Part shown: piece by piece, positions 36,075 through 45,203 of the stretch
How the letters are laid out: every line of letters begins with the position of its first letter
How positions within the stretch are numbered: the stretch's first letter is position 1
Source of the DNA: Victivallales bacterium
Lineage (GTDB): Bacteria; Verrucomicrobiota; Lentisphaeria; Oligosphaerales; Oligosphaeraceae
DNA length: 50,378 nt
NCBI GenBank assembly: GCA_017417585.1
Contig: JAFPYX010000101.1
Coordinates: forward strand, 1 to 50,378
Reading direction: 5' to 3'
Notes under the pieces: model-generated
What the model saw: the letters and a program-made list of their open reading frames with translations, nothing else
Database searches by the model: none
What the model was told of the DNA's origin: nothing
Made by a program: the position numbers and the translations under genes

Positions 36075-37604
36075 CTACACATAGTCGCTGCCAATCACAT
36101 TGATGCCGTGGTTCAGGAGCTTCAGAAGGCCCTCGTTGCCAATCTCCACGCCAAAGCATCGGTCGTCGTTCATGGCCAGCTGACGCAGTGAGAGATCCTT
36201 GTACTGGTTGTTCCTCAGGATTTCGTTTGCCCGCAGGCCATTCAGGGTAGTGCAGCTGGCCTTTCCGTCAATCACCGCCTCAAGGCAGGCCTCGATGGAG
36301 GAAAACAACGTCACCTTGGAGTCGGGGAAATTCTTACGTATGAAGTAATACTGCATACGGTTGTTTTGGTTGACCGCGAAATGCGCCGTCGTCTTTTCCG
36401 TATATTCGCCGTTGTAAACCAGGTCTGTGGACATGGAGGCCACCGGCACGGACTGATATAGCCCGTTTTCCTCTGAAAAATACAATCCGCCTCCCACCGG
36501 GAACGCCACATCGATCTGGCCCGCCGACATGTCAGCGATCATGTCGTCGTAGCTCTTATAGCCAGCATAGGTGACCTCCAGACCCGCAATCCCCAGACCT
36601 GCCAGAATTTCCGGGATGATGTCCTTGACCACGCCTGTCACCTTGCCCTGCGCGTCTTTCCCGCTGTAGGGCATGTAATTCTCCAGGAAGCCGATCCGAA
36701 GCACATGATGCGTCTCCAGCCATTCCTTTTCACCCTGCGAGAAAGCACGGGCCGAGATGCTTTTCGGATAATATTTCATGGTCAGGCCATAGAGGAAGTT
36801 CGGCTCTTCGAAAGACAGGGCGGCCTGCGCCTCGTTGAGTTCAGACAGAAGTTCCGGACGGTGGACGCTGACGCAGAGGAAATAACTGGAACTCCCGAAT
36901 GGCGCGAGAACTTCAGCGTTGTCGCGCCCGTATGCCCCGTCGCCCTCTGCCGCAAGGACGTCCAGTTCTCCTGTATCGAATGCTGTGAACAAAGCTGTAT
37001 AGTCCTTATAGGTCTTGACAATGGCGGTGACATGGTTCTGTGCCAGATAGCGGTTTAAGACATCGACCATGGCGCTGTCCAACACGCCGATGGTCTTCCC
37101 GTCGAGCGTTGACGGATTGGCGGAAATATCGTCGTCGTTGCCATGCTTCACAAGGCTGTAGGTTTCGTTCCCCATGGGGGCATTCGGATAGCCAATCACA
37201 CCCTGGCGGTCCTCCTTCCAGGCCAGGCCGGCTAGGAGGTCGATCCGCCCGTCAAGGAGCATTTGGTATAACTCGGCGTAGGTGCCATAGACATATTCGT
37301 ATTTCCAGCCGGTGTACTCTGACAGCTTCCGATAGTACTCATACGCATATCCTGTTTTTATGGCGCCTTTCGTCGCCCCCTCCTGGAAGACCTCGTTCTC
37401 ATAGTAGCCGATCTTCACCACAGCGTCCTCGGCGGCGGAGACGGCAAGCGGCAGGGCAAGGGCAAATGCGGCAAACGCGCAAAAAAAGGCGGCAAAACAA
37501 TTGCAGGCACACGCGCAAGCACTTTGGACAAAGGAACCTGGGCCGTCCTTGCGATGGAACGGGTGAAGATTGGCAGAGATGCGACAGGAGCCTGCTGTCG
37601 CCAA
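36075..37604 (-). pseudogene. hybrid sensor kinase, N-terminal piece (two SBP_bac_3 domains)
   Basis: Periplasmic sensing part of the kinase. Seen: a cysteine-rich signal region ending ALPLAVSAAEDA, then two substrate-binding-protein-3 domains in tandem (about 65-290 from VVKIGYYENEVFQEG, about 295-505 from HVLRIGFLENYMPYSG), the Venus-flytrap arrangement of BvgS-type sensors. It ends at TAG after IGSDYV, but the frame goes on without shift as NKSHLYMHALYSY into the next piece, so the TAG is a nonsense mutation in an otherwise intact junction. The start (TTG at 37604) is uncertain. Sequence style resembles Firmicutes sensors, so transfer is possible. Confidence 0.87.
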
Positions 37605-37878
37605 ATTAAGGGAATTATACTGTTAAGTTGGGATAAATAACTTGAAAGCAAAAAAGCCGTGAAGCGGCGAAGGAATTCGGGGCCGGTGTGGTGGTTCCCA
37701 CAAAAGGCCAAACCCTGCAAGGGGTGGCAGGAAAATACCGTGACAGTAATCCAAATCAACAAAATAGTTCTTGATTTATATTGATGAGTTGGAGGAACAA
37801 ATCCCGGAGGCAAAATGGGAGTGCGTCCTTTCTCTTGTCAAGGGCAATCTAACTCAACGATATAATACCTTGAATTGT
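37605..37878. other. intergenic region without a recognised gene
   Basis: 274 bp between the broken sensor kinase and the phosphatase. It contains an AT-rich promoter-like start and a short frame (37771 onward, IDELEEQIPEAKWECVLSLV on the + strand) that lacks a start codon and known relatives. I see no RNA gene or clear terminator. Confidence 0.4.
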
Positions 37879-38850
37879 CTATTCTTGAATTTGTTCCTGA
37901 GATAATACTTCGTTCCGAATCATCTCCCAATCAGTGTTGCGGAGCAATTTGGGGAGGTTTTTGTAAATCATCTCATGATGGCCATATTTTCGGTCCATGA
38001 ATTCGGAGATGGCTTGTTCCACCGACCAGCCTTCAAAGACAATTCGGCAGGCGGCGATGGCTGTCCCTGTGCGGTCGCTCCCGTGCCAGCAGTGAATCAG
38101 TATCGGCTTGGGAGCGGTTTTGACGATTTGCAGGATTTTGATGAGGTCGGCTTCGGTTATGCTTCCAGCGGCAAGCGGAAGTTCGTAAAGTGTGATTTCC
38201 TGTTCCCCAATCTCGTCCTTGTCGCTATGATGCTTCCGCAAATTCAACACGCTTCTGATGCCTTCAACGGTGTACAAGGTGGCCATTTCAGTCGCACTCG
38301 GCTGACCAGACCGATACATCTCGTCATTGACTTTATGGAAGTTCTTCGGATGCTTTGGATTGGGCGACTCTTTTAATTTGGCTTTTTCCCGAATCTCTTT
38401 GATGCAGAGACGCGGGAAATCTTTCGGCCAGGCATTGTTTCCAGTAATCTTTCGGGTTGAGCCATCTGTAAAGACAATTTCCAGTTCCCACCGAACGCCG
38501 TCATGAACCTTGGGGTTGGAATAATGCTCTTGCCATTGCTCCGCCATAAAACCATTCAGACTGGCGATGATGTCCTTCACGACGTTGGGAGGCAATTCCT
38601 TTCGCCAATAGCCCTCTTTGCCGATTTCCCCGCTGGTATAACTGAATTCATAGGTGATCTTTTCTGTTTCAAGATCAATTACGACTTTTTCCGTCGGAGG
38701 AAAGAAACCAGTTTCGAGATAAACGAATTTCTGTGGTATCTGAGACTTTGCCTGCTCTTCCGCACAAACGGATAATCCTTCCGCACAGAATAGAATGGCA
38801 AAAACAACGACTTTCAGGATGCTCGCCCTGGAAGAATTGCTCTTGACCAT
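37879..38850 (-). CDS. secreted dual-specificity/tyrosine phosphatase-like protein
   Basis: Phosphatase of the Cys-based type, exported to the periplasm or beyond. Seen: signal peptide (about 1-30, ILKVVVFAILFCAEGLSVCA), an unfamiliar N-terminal domain of about 40-150 (TEKITYEFSYTSGEIG, VRWELEIVFTDGSTRKITGN), then the phosphatase domain. The latter shows VNDEMYRSGQPSATEMATL and the catalytic loop HCWHGSDRTG, with the Cx5R spacing intact. Bacterial relatives act on phosphotyrosine, phosphoinositides or polyphosphates; the substrate here is unknown. GAGG precedes the ATG by about 6 nt. It stands alone between the kinase pseudogene and uppP. Confidence 0.85.
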   Translation of the reverse strand: MVKSNSSRASILKVVVFAILFCAEGLSVCAEEQAKSQIPQKFVYLETGFFPPTEKVVIDLETEKITYEFSYTSGEIGKEGYWRKELPPNVVKDIIASLNGFMAEQWQEHYSNPKVHDGVRWELEIVFTDGSTRKITGNNAWPKDFPRLCIKEIREKAKLKESPNPKHPKNFHKVNDEMYRSGQPSATEMATLYTVEGIRSVLNLRKHHSDKDEIGEQEITLYELPLAAGSITEADLIKILQIVKTAPKPILIHCWHGSDRTGTAIAACRIVFEGWSVEQAISEFMDRKYGHHEMIYKNLPKLLRNTDWEMIRNEVLSQEQIQE

Positions 38851-39196
38851 GTTTCCCCTCTCAATCGTTGCTGAACGTAACCAATCAAATTGCTCACTTG
38901 GACCTAAAGCCGTGAAAAAAGTTGAGAAAATTAGTTAATAACTCGTTGTATTACAAAATGTTATTTATTCTAATGAAAACATCGCCACCACTCACCAGCG
39001 AGGTTGTCATGATTACCTGAATCCGTGAGTTAACATCGTGGTGACGTGGCATCACCACAACATATTCCGTCTGCGAGGCGCCGATGCTACATTCTTTGCG
39101 CAAATTCATGGATTCAGGATGAAATCCGGTGGTCGGGATTTCCCTGCATGGTGTTTTTCCCAGGCAGCAAAGTCCTGTCGTGTGAAATCTGGGATT
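38851..39196. other. intergenic region with one REP-like site
   Basis: 346 bp upstream of the phosphatase gene and downstream of uppP. An AT-rich part (38920-38990) probably holds the phosphatase promoter. A REP-like motif (GAATGTAGCATCGGCGCC on the - strand) lies at 39077-39094. No gene is seen. Confidence 0.45.
39077..39094 (-). repeat. REP-like element, site B
   Basis: Reads GAATGTAGCATCGGCGCC on the - strand, two mismatches from site A over 18 bp. It is in the spacer downstream of uppP. No clear second hairpin arm is seen at this copy. Confidence 0.5.
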
Positions 39197-39994
39197 TTAC
39201 TTCAGCAGGAGGATAACCAGTCCCAAGGCACCGACGGCGAGGCAGTAGATTCCGAACCACCAGAATTTTCCTGCGATGCGCAGAAACGAGAGGAGCTTGA
39301 GCGCGGCGTAGCCGACAACGGCAGCCAGTACCATTGCCACCAGCAGGCCGAAGGTCTGTCCGCCACTGGTGAACTCGCTGAAGTGCCGGAGTTTGAGAAG
39401 CACCGCGCCACCGATGACGGGCAGGGACATCAGGAAGGAGAAGTCGAAAGCCTCGCCGCTGCCGACGCCCAGCCAGGTTCCGGCGGTGTAGGTGCTGCCG
39501 GAACGGCTGACGCCAGGGAGCATCGCAAAGGCCTGGGCGATGCCGATGCAGAATGCCTGAAGGAAGTTCGGCGAGGTGCCGGGTGTCGGGCGTTTGGGCT
39601 GCCAGCGCAATGAGAGGAGGATAAGGCCCGTGAGCATCAGTAGCAGGCAGATGACCTTTGGGTTGCTGAAGGCGGCCTCAAGCTGGTCTCCCGCAATGGC
39701 ATAGAGCAGTCCCGCCGGAATGCAGGAAAGCAGAATGGTCAAGGCGTAGCGCCAGGCGTCGCGGTCCCGCTTCAGCAGTCCCCGGAGCAATTCCCAGATA
39801 CGCTTGCGGTAGAAGACCACTACCGAAATCAGCGTGCCAGCGTGAAGGAGAATCTCCAGAACGGGGCCGGCCGCGCCTGGTTCCTTCAATCCGAAGATGC
39901 TTTTGAAGAGTGCCAGATGACCGCTGCTGGAGACGGGCAGGAACTCGGTCAGGCCTTGGATGATGGCGAGGAATTGCAGTTTGAGAAAGTCCAT
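39197..39994 (-). CDS. uppP: undecaprenyl-diphosphatase UppP/BacA
   Basis: Integral membrane enzyme that dephosphorylates undecaprenyl diphosphate to recycle the lipid carrier for peptidoglycan and LPS. Seen: the first catalytic motif QGLTEFLPVSSSGH (about 14-27), the second LPGVSRSGST, and about eight hydrophobic helices across 265 residues, as usual. It is the last gene of the folP-cdaA-cdaR-miaA-glycerate kinase-uppP operon, 15 bp after the kinase; a four-unit 10-bp repeat spans the junction. Confidence 0.96.
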   Translation of the reverse strand: MDFLKLQFLAIIQGLTEFLPVSSSGHLALFKSIFGLKEPGAAGPVLEILLHAGTLISVVVFYRKRIWELLRGLLKRDRDAWRYALTILLSCIPAGLLYAIAGDQLEAAFSNPKVICLLLMLTGLILLSLRWQPKRPTPGTSPNFLQAFCIGIAQAFAMLPGVSRSGSTYTAGTWLGVGSGEAFDFSFLMSLPVIGGAVLLKLRHFSEFTSGGQTFGLLVAMVLAAVVGYAALKLLSFLRIAGKFWWFGIYCLAVGALGLVILLLK

Positions 39995-39995
39995 A

Positions 39996-40036
39996 ATTGT
40001 CAGGAATTTTCAAGAGTTGTCCAAAATTGTCTGAAT
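39996..40036. repeat. 10-bp repeat at the glycerate kinase-uppP junction
   Basis: Four degenerate 10-mers in a row: AATTGTCAGG, AATTTTCAAG, AGTTGTCCAA, AATTGTCTGA. They cover the 15-bp spacer and reach into the last codons of the glycerate kinase gene, so part of its C-terminus is repeat-encoded. Similar 10-mers occur at about 33452-33481. Confidence 0.55.
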
Positions 40037-41125
40037 GAGTTGCCGTGTGGCTTGACTGAGACGTCTTTCACAGTTGTCATGGGTGAGTTCCTGCGGTTCA
40101 GGCGTTTCGGTCAGTGTTCCAAACAAGTATTGGAAATGCGGTCTAAGTATGGACTCGGCTTCCGGAGGAAGAAAGCCGGAGAGCAATGCGGAGGGGACGT
40201 TAGCGTTTCGGGCGTGTTGGCTGACAATGAACGGGAGCTTTCCGTTGCATGTCTGGGCATCGGAGGCACCCTCACCAGTGATGACCAAGTCTGCATCTGC
40301 CAATTGATTGTCCAAGCCTGCCAGTTCACAGAGCAGTTCGCCTCCAGAGATGGTCTGGCAGTGCGGGAAGAGCTTGCGTAGGAGGAATCCGACTCCGCCT
40401 GCCGCCCCGTCGCCAGGCTGCGTGCCGTCGTCGTTCCAGAGATGCGCCCAGTTGGCCAGTCCTGCTTCCAGGTCCGTAACCATTTCGGGCGTAGCACCTT
40501 TTTGGGGACCGAAGACAGAAGCCGCGCCGTTGGGGCCGAGTAGCGGGTTGGTGACGTCGCAGGCGATGGTGAGGGAAATCTCTTCCAAGCCCGCAGGTTG
40601 TTCCAGTGTCCTGACTTGTGCGAGGTTTTCGGGAAACTGAGGCAGTGGAGTTCCGAATTGGTCGAAGAACTTCACGCCGAGGGCGACGGCGAGGCCGATT
40701 CCGCCGTCCACAGTTGCGGAGCCTCCGAGTGCGGCGATGAGTTTTTGGCAACCACACTTCAGTGCATGGGAGATGAGTTCTCCAGTGCCGAAGGTGTTGG
40801 CAACCATTGGGTTGCGTTCCTGTGACCGAAGCAGGTTCAGACCGCTGGCCAGGGCGAGCTCGATGACCGCCGTGCCGTCCGGCAGACGAAGAAACTCAGC
40901 GGTGATTTCTCGCATCAGCGGGTCGTGGATGCGGCACTCCACGCTGCGTGCGTCCAGTTTGGCGTGGCGGATTGCCTCCAGCGTGCCTTCACCGCCGTCT
41001 GCAAGGGGGAGTTGTACCACCTGTGCCTCTGGCAACTGTTCGCGAATGGCCGCTGCTTCAATGGCGCAGATCTCCGAGGCGCTTAGCGTGCCTTTGAACG
41101 AATCTGGCGCAAGGACGATTTTCAT
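40010..41125 (-). CDS. glycerate 2-kinase (GlxK/GarK type)
   Basis: Phosphorylates D-glycerate to 2-phosphoglycerate using ATP. Seen: the family N-terminus MKIVLAPDSFKGTLSASEIC, LPLADGGEGTLEAI, ALGGSATVDGGIGLAVALGV, GPNGAASVFGPQKGA and the late VITGEGASDAQTCNGKLP. Length 371 is normal for the type I family. The C-terminus is coded within a 10-bp repeat and is therefore likely variable. It lies between miaA (14 bp upstream) and uppP in the operon; its metabolic link to the neighbours is not obvious. Confidence 0.95.
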   Translation of the reverse strand: MKIVLAPDSFKGTLSASEICAIEAAAIREQLPEAQVVQLPLADGGEGTLEAIRHAKLDARSVECRIHDPLMREITAEFLRLPDGTAVIELALASGLNLLRSQERNPMVANTFGTGELISHALKCGCQKLIAALGGSATVDGGIGLAVALGVKFFDQFGTPLPQFPENLAQVRTLEQPAGLEEISLTIACDVTNPLLGPNGAASVFGPQKGATPEMVTDLEAGLANWAHLWNDDGTQPGDGAAGGVGFLLRKLFPHCQTISGGELLCELAGLDNQLADADLVITGEGASDAQTCNGKLPFIVSQHARNANVPSALLSGFLPPEAESILRPHFQYLFGTLTETPEPQELTHDNCERRLSQATRQLIQTILDNS

Positions 41126-41139
41126 ATACCATATAGGTA

Positions 41140-42096
41140 CTATAAGGCAAGAAAGTCCCGAACCAGCGCAATGGCTTGTTCCGGATTGCCTTGCGGGATC
41201 CAGTGGATGTGATGGCCCTCACGCTCGAATTTGCGGAACCAGCCGTCCTGCCGTTTGGCGAACTGTCGGATGTGTGCCAGGAGGGAGTCGTGCATCTCCT
41301 GGAAGGTGAGCAGTCCTTGCAGATGCCGTGCGATGAAGCGGTATTCGAGTCCGAGCCAGTCCAGCCGTTCCCAACTCATGCCAGATTGGTCGTGGAGGTC
41401 ACGGACCTCGTCGATGAGCCCCGCGTCCAACCGTGCGTCCAGCCGGACGGCGATGCGCTCTCGGACTTCAGCGCGGGTGAATTGGGGAGCCAGAACGATG
41501 GTGTTGGTGAGCGGGGGAGGGGGTGTTCGGTCTTCGATGCTGCGTGCGATTTCGATGGCGCGGATGATGCGTCGGTCCTGGGTGGTGTCGGTGCGTGCAA
41601 TCAGTTCCGGGGATGCCTCCGCACGAAGAATTTGCAGTAGTTCTTCGGTGGACTTGCCCGTGAGTTCGGCCCGCAGATTTCGATCCGGCGCGCCGCCCTC
41701 CATTGCATAGCCATTGAGCAGGGCAAGCAGATAGAGCGGTGTACCTCCGCAGATGACGGGCGTCACGCCGCGCTGACACATGTCCACCATGGCAGCCCTT
41801 GCCAATTCCAGAAACCGATAGAGGTCAAAGCGTTCATTGGGGTCAGCCACGTCAATCAAGTGGTAGGGGACGGCGGGACCGCCTTCGGAATACTCCGCCA
41901 AGTCTTTGCCGGTGCCCAAGTCCAGTCCCCGGTACACCTGCCGCGAATCCACGCTGAGGACCTCGCCATGGAAGGCGCGGGCGAGCATGACTGCCAAATG
42001 CGTTTTGCCAGTTGCAGTGGGACCGGTGACCACGATGACTGGAGACGCCGCCGCTTCCGCATATTCCTGGTCCGTATTGGCTCTGGACGGCTTCAT
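41140..42096 (-). CDS. miaA: tRNA dimethylallyltransferase
   Basis: Adds the isopentenyl group to A37 of tRNAs that read UNN codons. Seen: P-loop VTGPTATGKTHLAVML, catalytic and tRNA-site SVDSRQVYRGLDLGTGK, YHLIDVADPNERFDLY, and GGTPLYLLALLNG. A later TTQDRRIIRAIE and a C-terminal FAKRQDGWFRKF follow. The start at 42096 overlaps the cdaR stop in ATGA, which decides it over an open frame reaching 42234. 318 residues is normal. Confidence 0.96.
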   Translation of the reverse strand: MKPSRANTDQEYAEAAASPVIVVTGPTATGKTHLAVMLARAFHGEVLSVDSRQVYRGLDLGTGKDLAEYSEGGPAVPYHLIDVADPNERFDLYRFLELARAAMVDMCQRGVTPVICGGTPLYLLALLNGYAMEGGAPDRNLRAELTGKSTEELLQILRAEASPELIARTDTTQDRRIIRAIEIARSIEDRTPPPPLTNTIVLAPQFTRAEVRERIAVRLDARLDAGLIDEVRDLHDQSGMSWERLDWLGLEYRFIARHLQGLLTFQEMHDSLLAHIRQFAKRQDGWFRKFEREGHHIHWIPQGNPEQAIALVRDFLAL

Positions 42097-43172
42097 GGCG
42101 AACTTGGGGATACCAGCACGATACGTTGGGTTGGCGAAGGCGATATGGCGGTGATATGAACTTCGGGGGGGAGGTTCATGATGCGGATCGGGACATCCTG
42201 TGGGCCTGGCATGGAATAGCCGGTTAGATCGCATAGCGCCATCAAGTTGGCGGGGTCAAGTTCGGCGAGCACACCGGCCGGGCCGGCGACGTAGATGTTG
42301 GTGGTGCGAGGAAGCGACTGGGCGTCCTGAAGAAGCAACAGGCTGTCTGGCGTGTTGAGATAATTCAACCGGATGTCCTTGAGCAGCTTCTCCTGGGGAC
42401 GCCGGTTGTCCAAAATCTCCACCGTGGCCGAGACGGCATCTTCAGAGAGTTTCAAGACGCTGAATTTGCCAGGCAGATGCAAAGAAATGGCCTCGAATGG
42501 GAAGATGCCGGTGGATTGTTGATCCAGAAGAACGGGGGTGGTTTCGACGGTCTCGATTTGATTGATCAAAAAGGCAGGACCCATCACGAATACCTTGGGG
42601 GAACCGGAGAAACGATAGGTCAGATGACGTGGCAGGCGATCGTCAACCGTCCAAGTGACGGGAATTTCCTTGCCAATGATGTTGTCCCATTTAAAGGTGA
42701 TCTGAGGCGGAGTGAAGCTCCGCAGCGTAACACCGTCAGGCTTTTCAATCAAGTCGGTCTCCAGAAGGGTATAGGTGGCCTCCAGTGGCTGGGTGCGTTT
42801 CCCGTCATTGGAAAAACGAAGTCTCATGGGGTGAATTTGGACGCAGAAGTCTTTGGGCGTGAGTTGGATTTCACTCCATGCATCGACGGCGATCGAGAGA
42901 GACACCTCCTGGGGCGAGACACTTTGAAGGTCAAAATAGTAGTGTCCGCTGGAGGGGGCTTGGGGGGAAAGGAAGGTCAGCGGAATATGGTCGATGGTGC
43001 CCCACCGGTGGTTTCCCGTGCGGTTGATGTTCAGGTTGAGTACCGCCCAAGTGAAAAAGGCGAGTACCAGGGCAACCAACTTTCGCCAGGGGTCGGAAAT
43101 CAGCCAATGCCAGATGTCCGAACAGAGCGAGCGTTTGGCGATTTGGTATTTTTGCTTCGGGGCACTGGACAT
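42093..43172 (-). CDS. cdaR: CdaR/YbbR-domain regulator of diadenylate cyclase
   Basis: Membrane-anchored partner that modulates CdaA. Seen: one N-terminal transmembrane helix (LVALVLAFFTWAVLNLNI) then extracytoplasmic repeats of YbbR type (VTWTVDDRLPRHLTYRFSGSPKVFVMGP, AVSATVEILDN). 359 residues, weakly conserved as usual for this family. It begins 3 bp after the cdaA stop and overlaps miaA by ATGA, so the three are translationally coupled. The call rests on topology, the repeats and position after cdaA. Confidence 0.88.
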   Translation of the reverse strand: MSSAPKQKYQIAKRSLCSDIWHWLISDPWRKLVALVLAFFTWAVLNLNINRTGNHRWGTIDHIPLTFLSPQAPSSGHYYFDLQSVSPQEVSLSIAVDAWSEIQLTPKDFCVQIHPMRLRFSNDGKRTQPLEATYTLLETDLIEKPDGVTLRSFTPPQITFKWDNIIGKEIPVTWTVDDRLPRHLTYRFSGSPKVFVMGPAFLINQIETVETTPVLLDQQSTGIFPFEAISLHLPGKFSVLKLSEDAVSATVEILDNRRPQEKLLKDIRLNYLNTPDSLLLLQDAQSLPRTTNIYVAGPAGVLAELDPANLMALCDLTGYSMPGPQDVPIRIMNLPPEVHITAISPSPTQRIVLVSPSSP

Positions 43173-43175
43173 TGC

Positions 43176-44108
43176 TTATTTCTTGATGGCGGATGGTTCG
43201 TCGGAAGGCGATGCTTGCGTCAAGTTGAAACGTTCAGACAACAGCTTGGTCAGGTCGTCGGGATTGCGGATGGTTCGCAAAGTTCCTTGAGACGCGACGG
43301 AAATGTTGCCGCTTTCTTCAGAGACGACAATCACAAGCGCGTCGGTGTTTTGCGAAAGTCCAAGCGCCGCATTGTGGCGTGTGTGGACGGGACCGCGCAT
43401 TCGTGCCTGGCTCTGGGGAAATTGGCATCCGGCCGCCAGGATGCGGAAGTGGTTGGAAAGGATGACCCCGCCGTCATGCAAAGGCGTTCCCGGATGGAAC
43501 AATGTGAGCAGCAGAAGCGGAAAGGAGGCCGGATGTTCATGGTCAAACCGGCTGTCCAGGGATACGCCTTGCTCGATGACTTGCAGCAGGCCTTGGTTGC
43601 CCTGAAGGGCGATCAAGGCACCGATGTTCTTCTTGGGCAGGTGGGGGGTGAAGGACAGCTCGTCGTCATAATTGCGAAGATAGTGGCGCCAGGCGGGGAG
43701 GGTGGTCAGGCAGCAGACTGTTTTGACAAGCGCGTCAATCATGGTGGCGTTTTCATGGTTGCGGCGGGACTGGTTGCGACGTTTCAGCATTTTCCAGCGT
43801 TGGGGATTCAGCACGGTGGAGATTTGCAGGAACAGCCGCCTCAGGTCTTGCTGCATGACGATGATGGTCGCCAATGGCAGACCTTTCAGCAAATACCAAC
43901 ATAGGGCACCCAGGACGGAACGCTGGAATAGATGGGCCAAAAGCGCCAGAAACAGTGCCAGCGCAATCAAAGTCGAAAAGGCGTAAATGGACGAAGTATG
44001 CCGGAATATCCGTAGCAATATATAGATGCAGATGGCCAGCAGAAGGATCTGCAGCGGAGTGCTCAGCATCGGATGGAGGTCAGCAAAGATGAAAGGAAGG
44101 AAATTCAT
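43176..44108 (-). CDS. cdaA: diadenylate cyclase CdaA, variant active-site motifs
   Basis: Makes c-di-AMP from two ATP. Seen: three N-terminal transmembrane helices (within about 15-90), a polar insert of about 105-150, and a DAC domain with PLHDGGVIL and GPVHTRHNAALGLSQNTDALVIVVSEESGNISVA. The two signature motifs differ from the classic DGA and RHR: here D212-G-G and R244-H-N246. D212, R244 and H245 are kept, but the third motif position is Asn. The enzyme may still work, as the cdaA-cdaR arrangement is retained. It lies 46 bp after folP. Confidence 0.92.
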   Translation of the reverse strand: MNFLPFIFADLHPMLSTPLQILLLAICIYILLRIFRHTSSIYAFSTLIALALFLALLAHLFQRSVLGALCWYLLKGLPLATIIVMQQDLRRLFLQISTVLNPQRWKMLKRRNQSRRNHENATMIDALVKTVCCLTTLPAWRHYLRNYDDELSFTPHLPKKNIGALIALQGNQGLLQVIEQGVSLDSRFDHEHPASFPLLLLTLFHPGTPLHDGGVILSNHFRILAAGCQFPQSQARMRGPVHTRHNAALGLSQNTDALVIVVSEESGNISVASQGTLRTIRNPDDLTKLLSERFNLTQASPSDEPSAIKK

Positions 44109-44154
44109 CCGTGGGGGAATTGCTTGCTGGGGCTATGCTTTAACGGAGACACGA

Positions 44155-44985
44155 TCAGCTGTTCTGAATTGCCTCCGCGACTTCCAACGCCTGCCGTACG
44201 GCGCCGACGTCATGAACACGAAGGAGATGGCAGTTTTGGCAGGTCAGGAGTGCGGTGGCGATGGTTCCGGGAAGGCGTTCGGCTGGCGAGGGGGCGTTTG
44301 CAACCGCGCCGATGAAGGACTTCCGGGACATGGCCAATAGGACTGTGACAGGCAGCGAAGCCGCCAGCTCGCCAAGATGGTGGAGGATGGCAAGATTTTG
44401 GATGGCATTCTTGCCGAAGCCGATGCCGGGATCCGCCATGAAGAACTCAATTGGCAACCGAGTGAGGACTTGGACTTCCATGAGGCGCCGGGCAAGCCAG
44501 TTCGTGACTTCCAACGGAGCATCTGCGTCCTGGGGGAGAGTGGCGGAATGCATGATGATGCATCCCGCATGATGGCGGGAAATGACTTCCGCCATGGCCG
44601 GGTCGGAGAGCGCGGAGACGTCATTCACGATGTCGGCGCCTGCCTCCAATGCCGCCTGGGCCACGGCCGCCTTGGAGGTGTCGATCGAGATGGGAAGCTC
44701 AGAGAATTCCCGCAATCCCTGTATTACTGGTATGACACGGCGGATTTCCTCCTGAACAGGGACAGGCTCAAAGCCCGGACGCGTGGACTCGCCGCCGATG
44801 TCAATCACCGCGGCGCCCTCCGCGATCATGCGCTTGGCATGTTCAATGGCCTGGCCGCATTCAAGAAAACGCCCTCCGTCGGAAAACGAGTCCGGGGTGA
44901 CATTGAGAATCCCCATGATGGCGGGTGCGCCACGGCGGAGGCCGATGCTTCGTTCCCGAAACTGGAATTTCGCCGTTTCTTCCAT
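44155..44985 (-). CDS. folP: dihydropteroate synthase
   Basis: Joins p-aminobenzoate to the pterin diphosphate in folate synthesis; target of sulfonamides. Seen: MGILNVTPDSFSDGGRF, IDIGGESTRPGFEPV, ISIDTSKAAVAQAALEAGADIVNDVSAL, ADPGIGFGKN, and AMSRKSFIGAV. RVHDVGAVRQAL near the end completes the set. The ATG at 44985 gives 276 residues; the frame is open to 45069 but the extra residues lack family features. No Shine-Dalgarno is seen; an AT-rich TATATT stretch lies close before the ATG. It heads the operon and has a MITE about 60 bp upstream. Confidence 0.96.
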   Translation of the reverse strand: MEETAKFQFRERSIGLRRGAPAIMGILNVTPDSFSDGGRFLECGQAIEHAKRMIAEGAAVIDIGGESTRPGFEPVPVQEEIRRVIPVIQGLREFSELPISIDTSKAAVAQAALEAGADIVNDVSALSDPAMAEVISRHHAGCIIMHSATLPQDADAPLEVTNWLARRLMEVQVLTRLPIEFFMADPGIGFGKNAIQNLAILHHLGELAASLPVTVLLAMSRKSFIGAVANAPSPAERLPGTIATALLTCQNCHLLRVHDVGAVRQALEVAEAIQNS

Positions 44986-45045
44986 ACGTAAAAATATAAT
45001 CGTCAAACAGCGGTTTTTACTTTGGGAAATCCGATTCTTACAACC

Positions 45046-45203
45046 TAGTGTGGCGTGTCTTAAATTCATTACACTTTCACGCCCTTTTGGGGATTTTGTC
45101 GTAAATGCTTCCGCACATAGTCACTATGCTTGGTCGCATTGGCACCAAACTGCCTCAAAAAAAGCCTGAGAAATTCTTAACGATTTTAAGACACACTACA
45201 CTA
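45046..45203. mobile_element. MITE of IS630/mariner style, 154 bp with TA duplication
   Basis: Terminal inverted repeats GTGTGGCGTGTCTTAAA (45048-45064) and TTTAAGACACACTACAC (45185-45201) match at 15 of 17 positions and continue with weaker similarity for about 10 bp. Each end is bordered by TA inside a CTAG tetranucleotide, the target-site form known for IS630-type elements. The 154-bp body has no reading frame of note. It sits between folP and an accessory block, 60 bp from the folP start, so it may carry or replace promoter sequence. Confidence 0.78.

Noticed and set aside
37771..37900. Short + strand frame with IDELEEQIPEAKWECVLSLV
   Set aside because: No start codon or ribosome binding site, under 50 codons, and it runs into the phosphatase 3' end; too weak to call.
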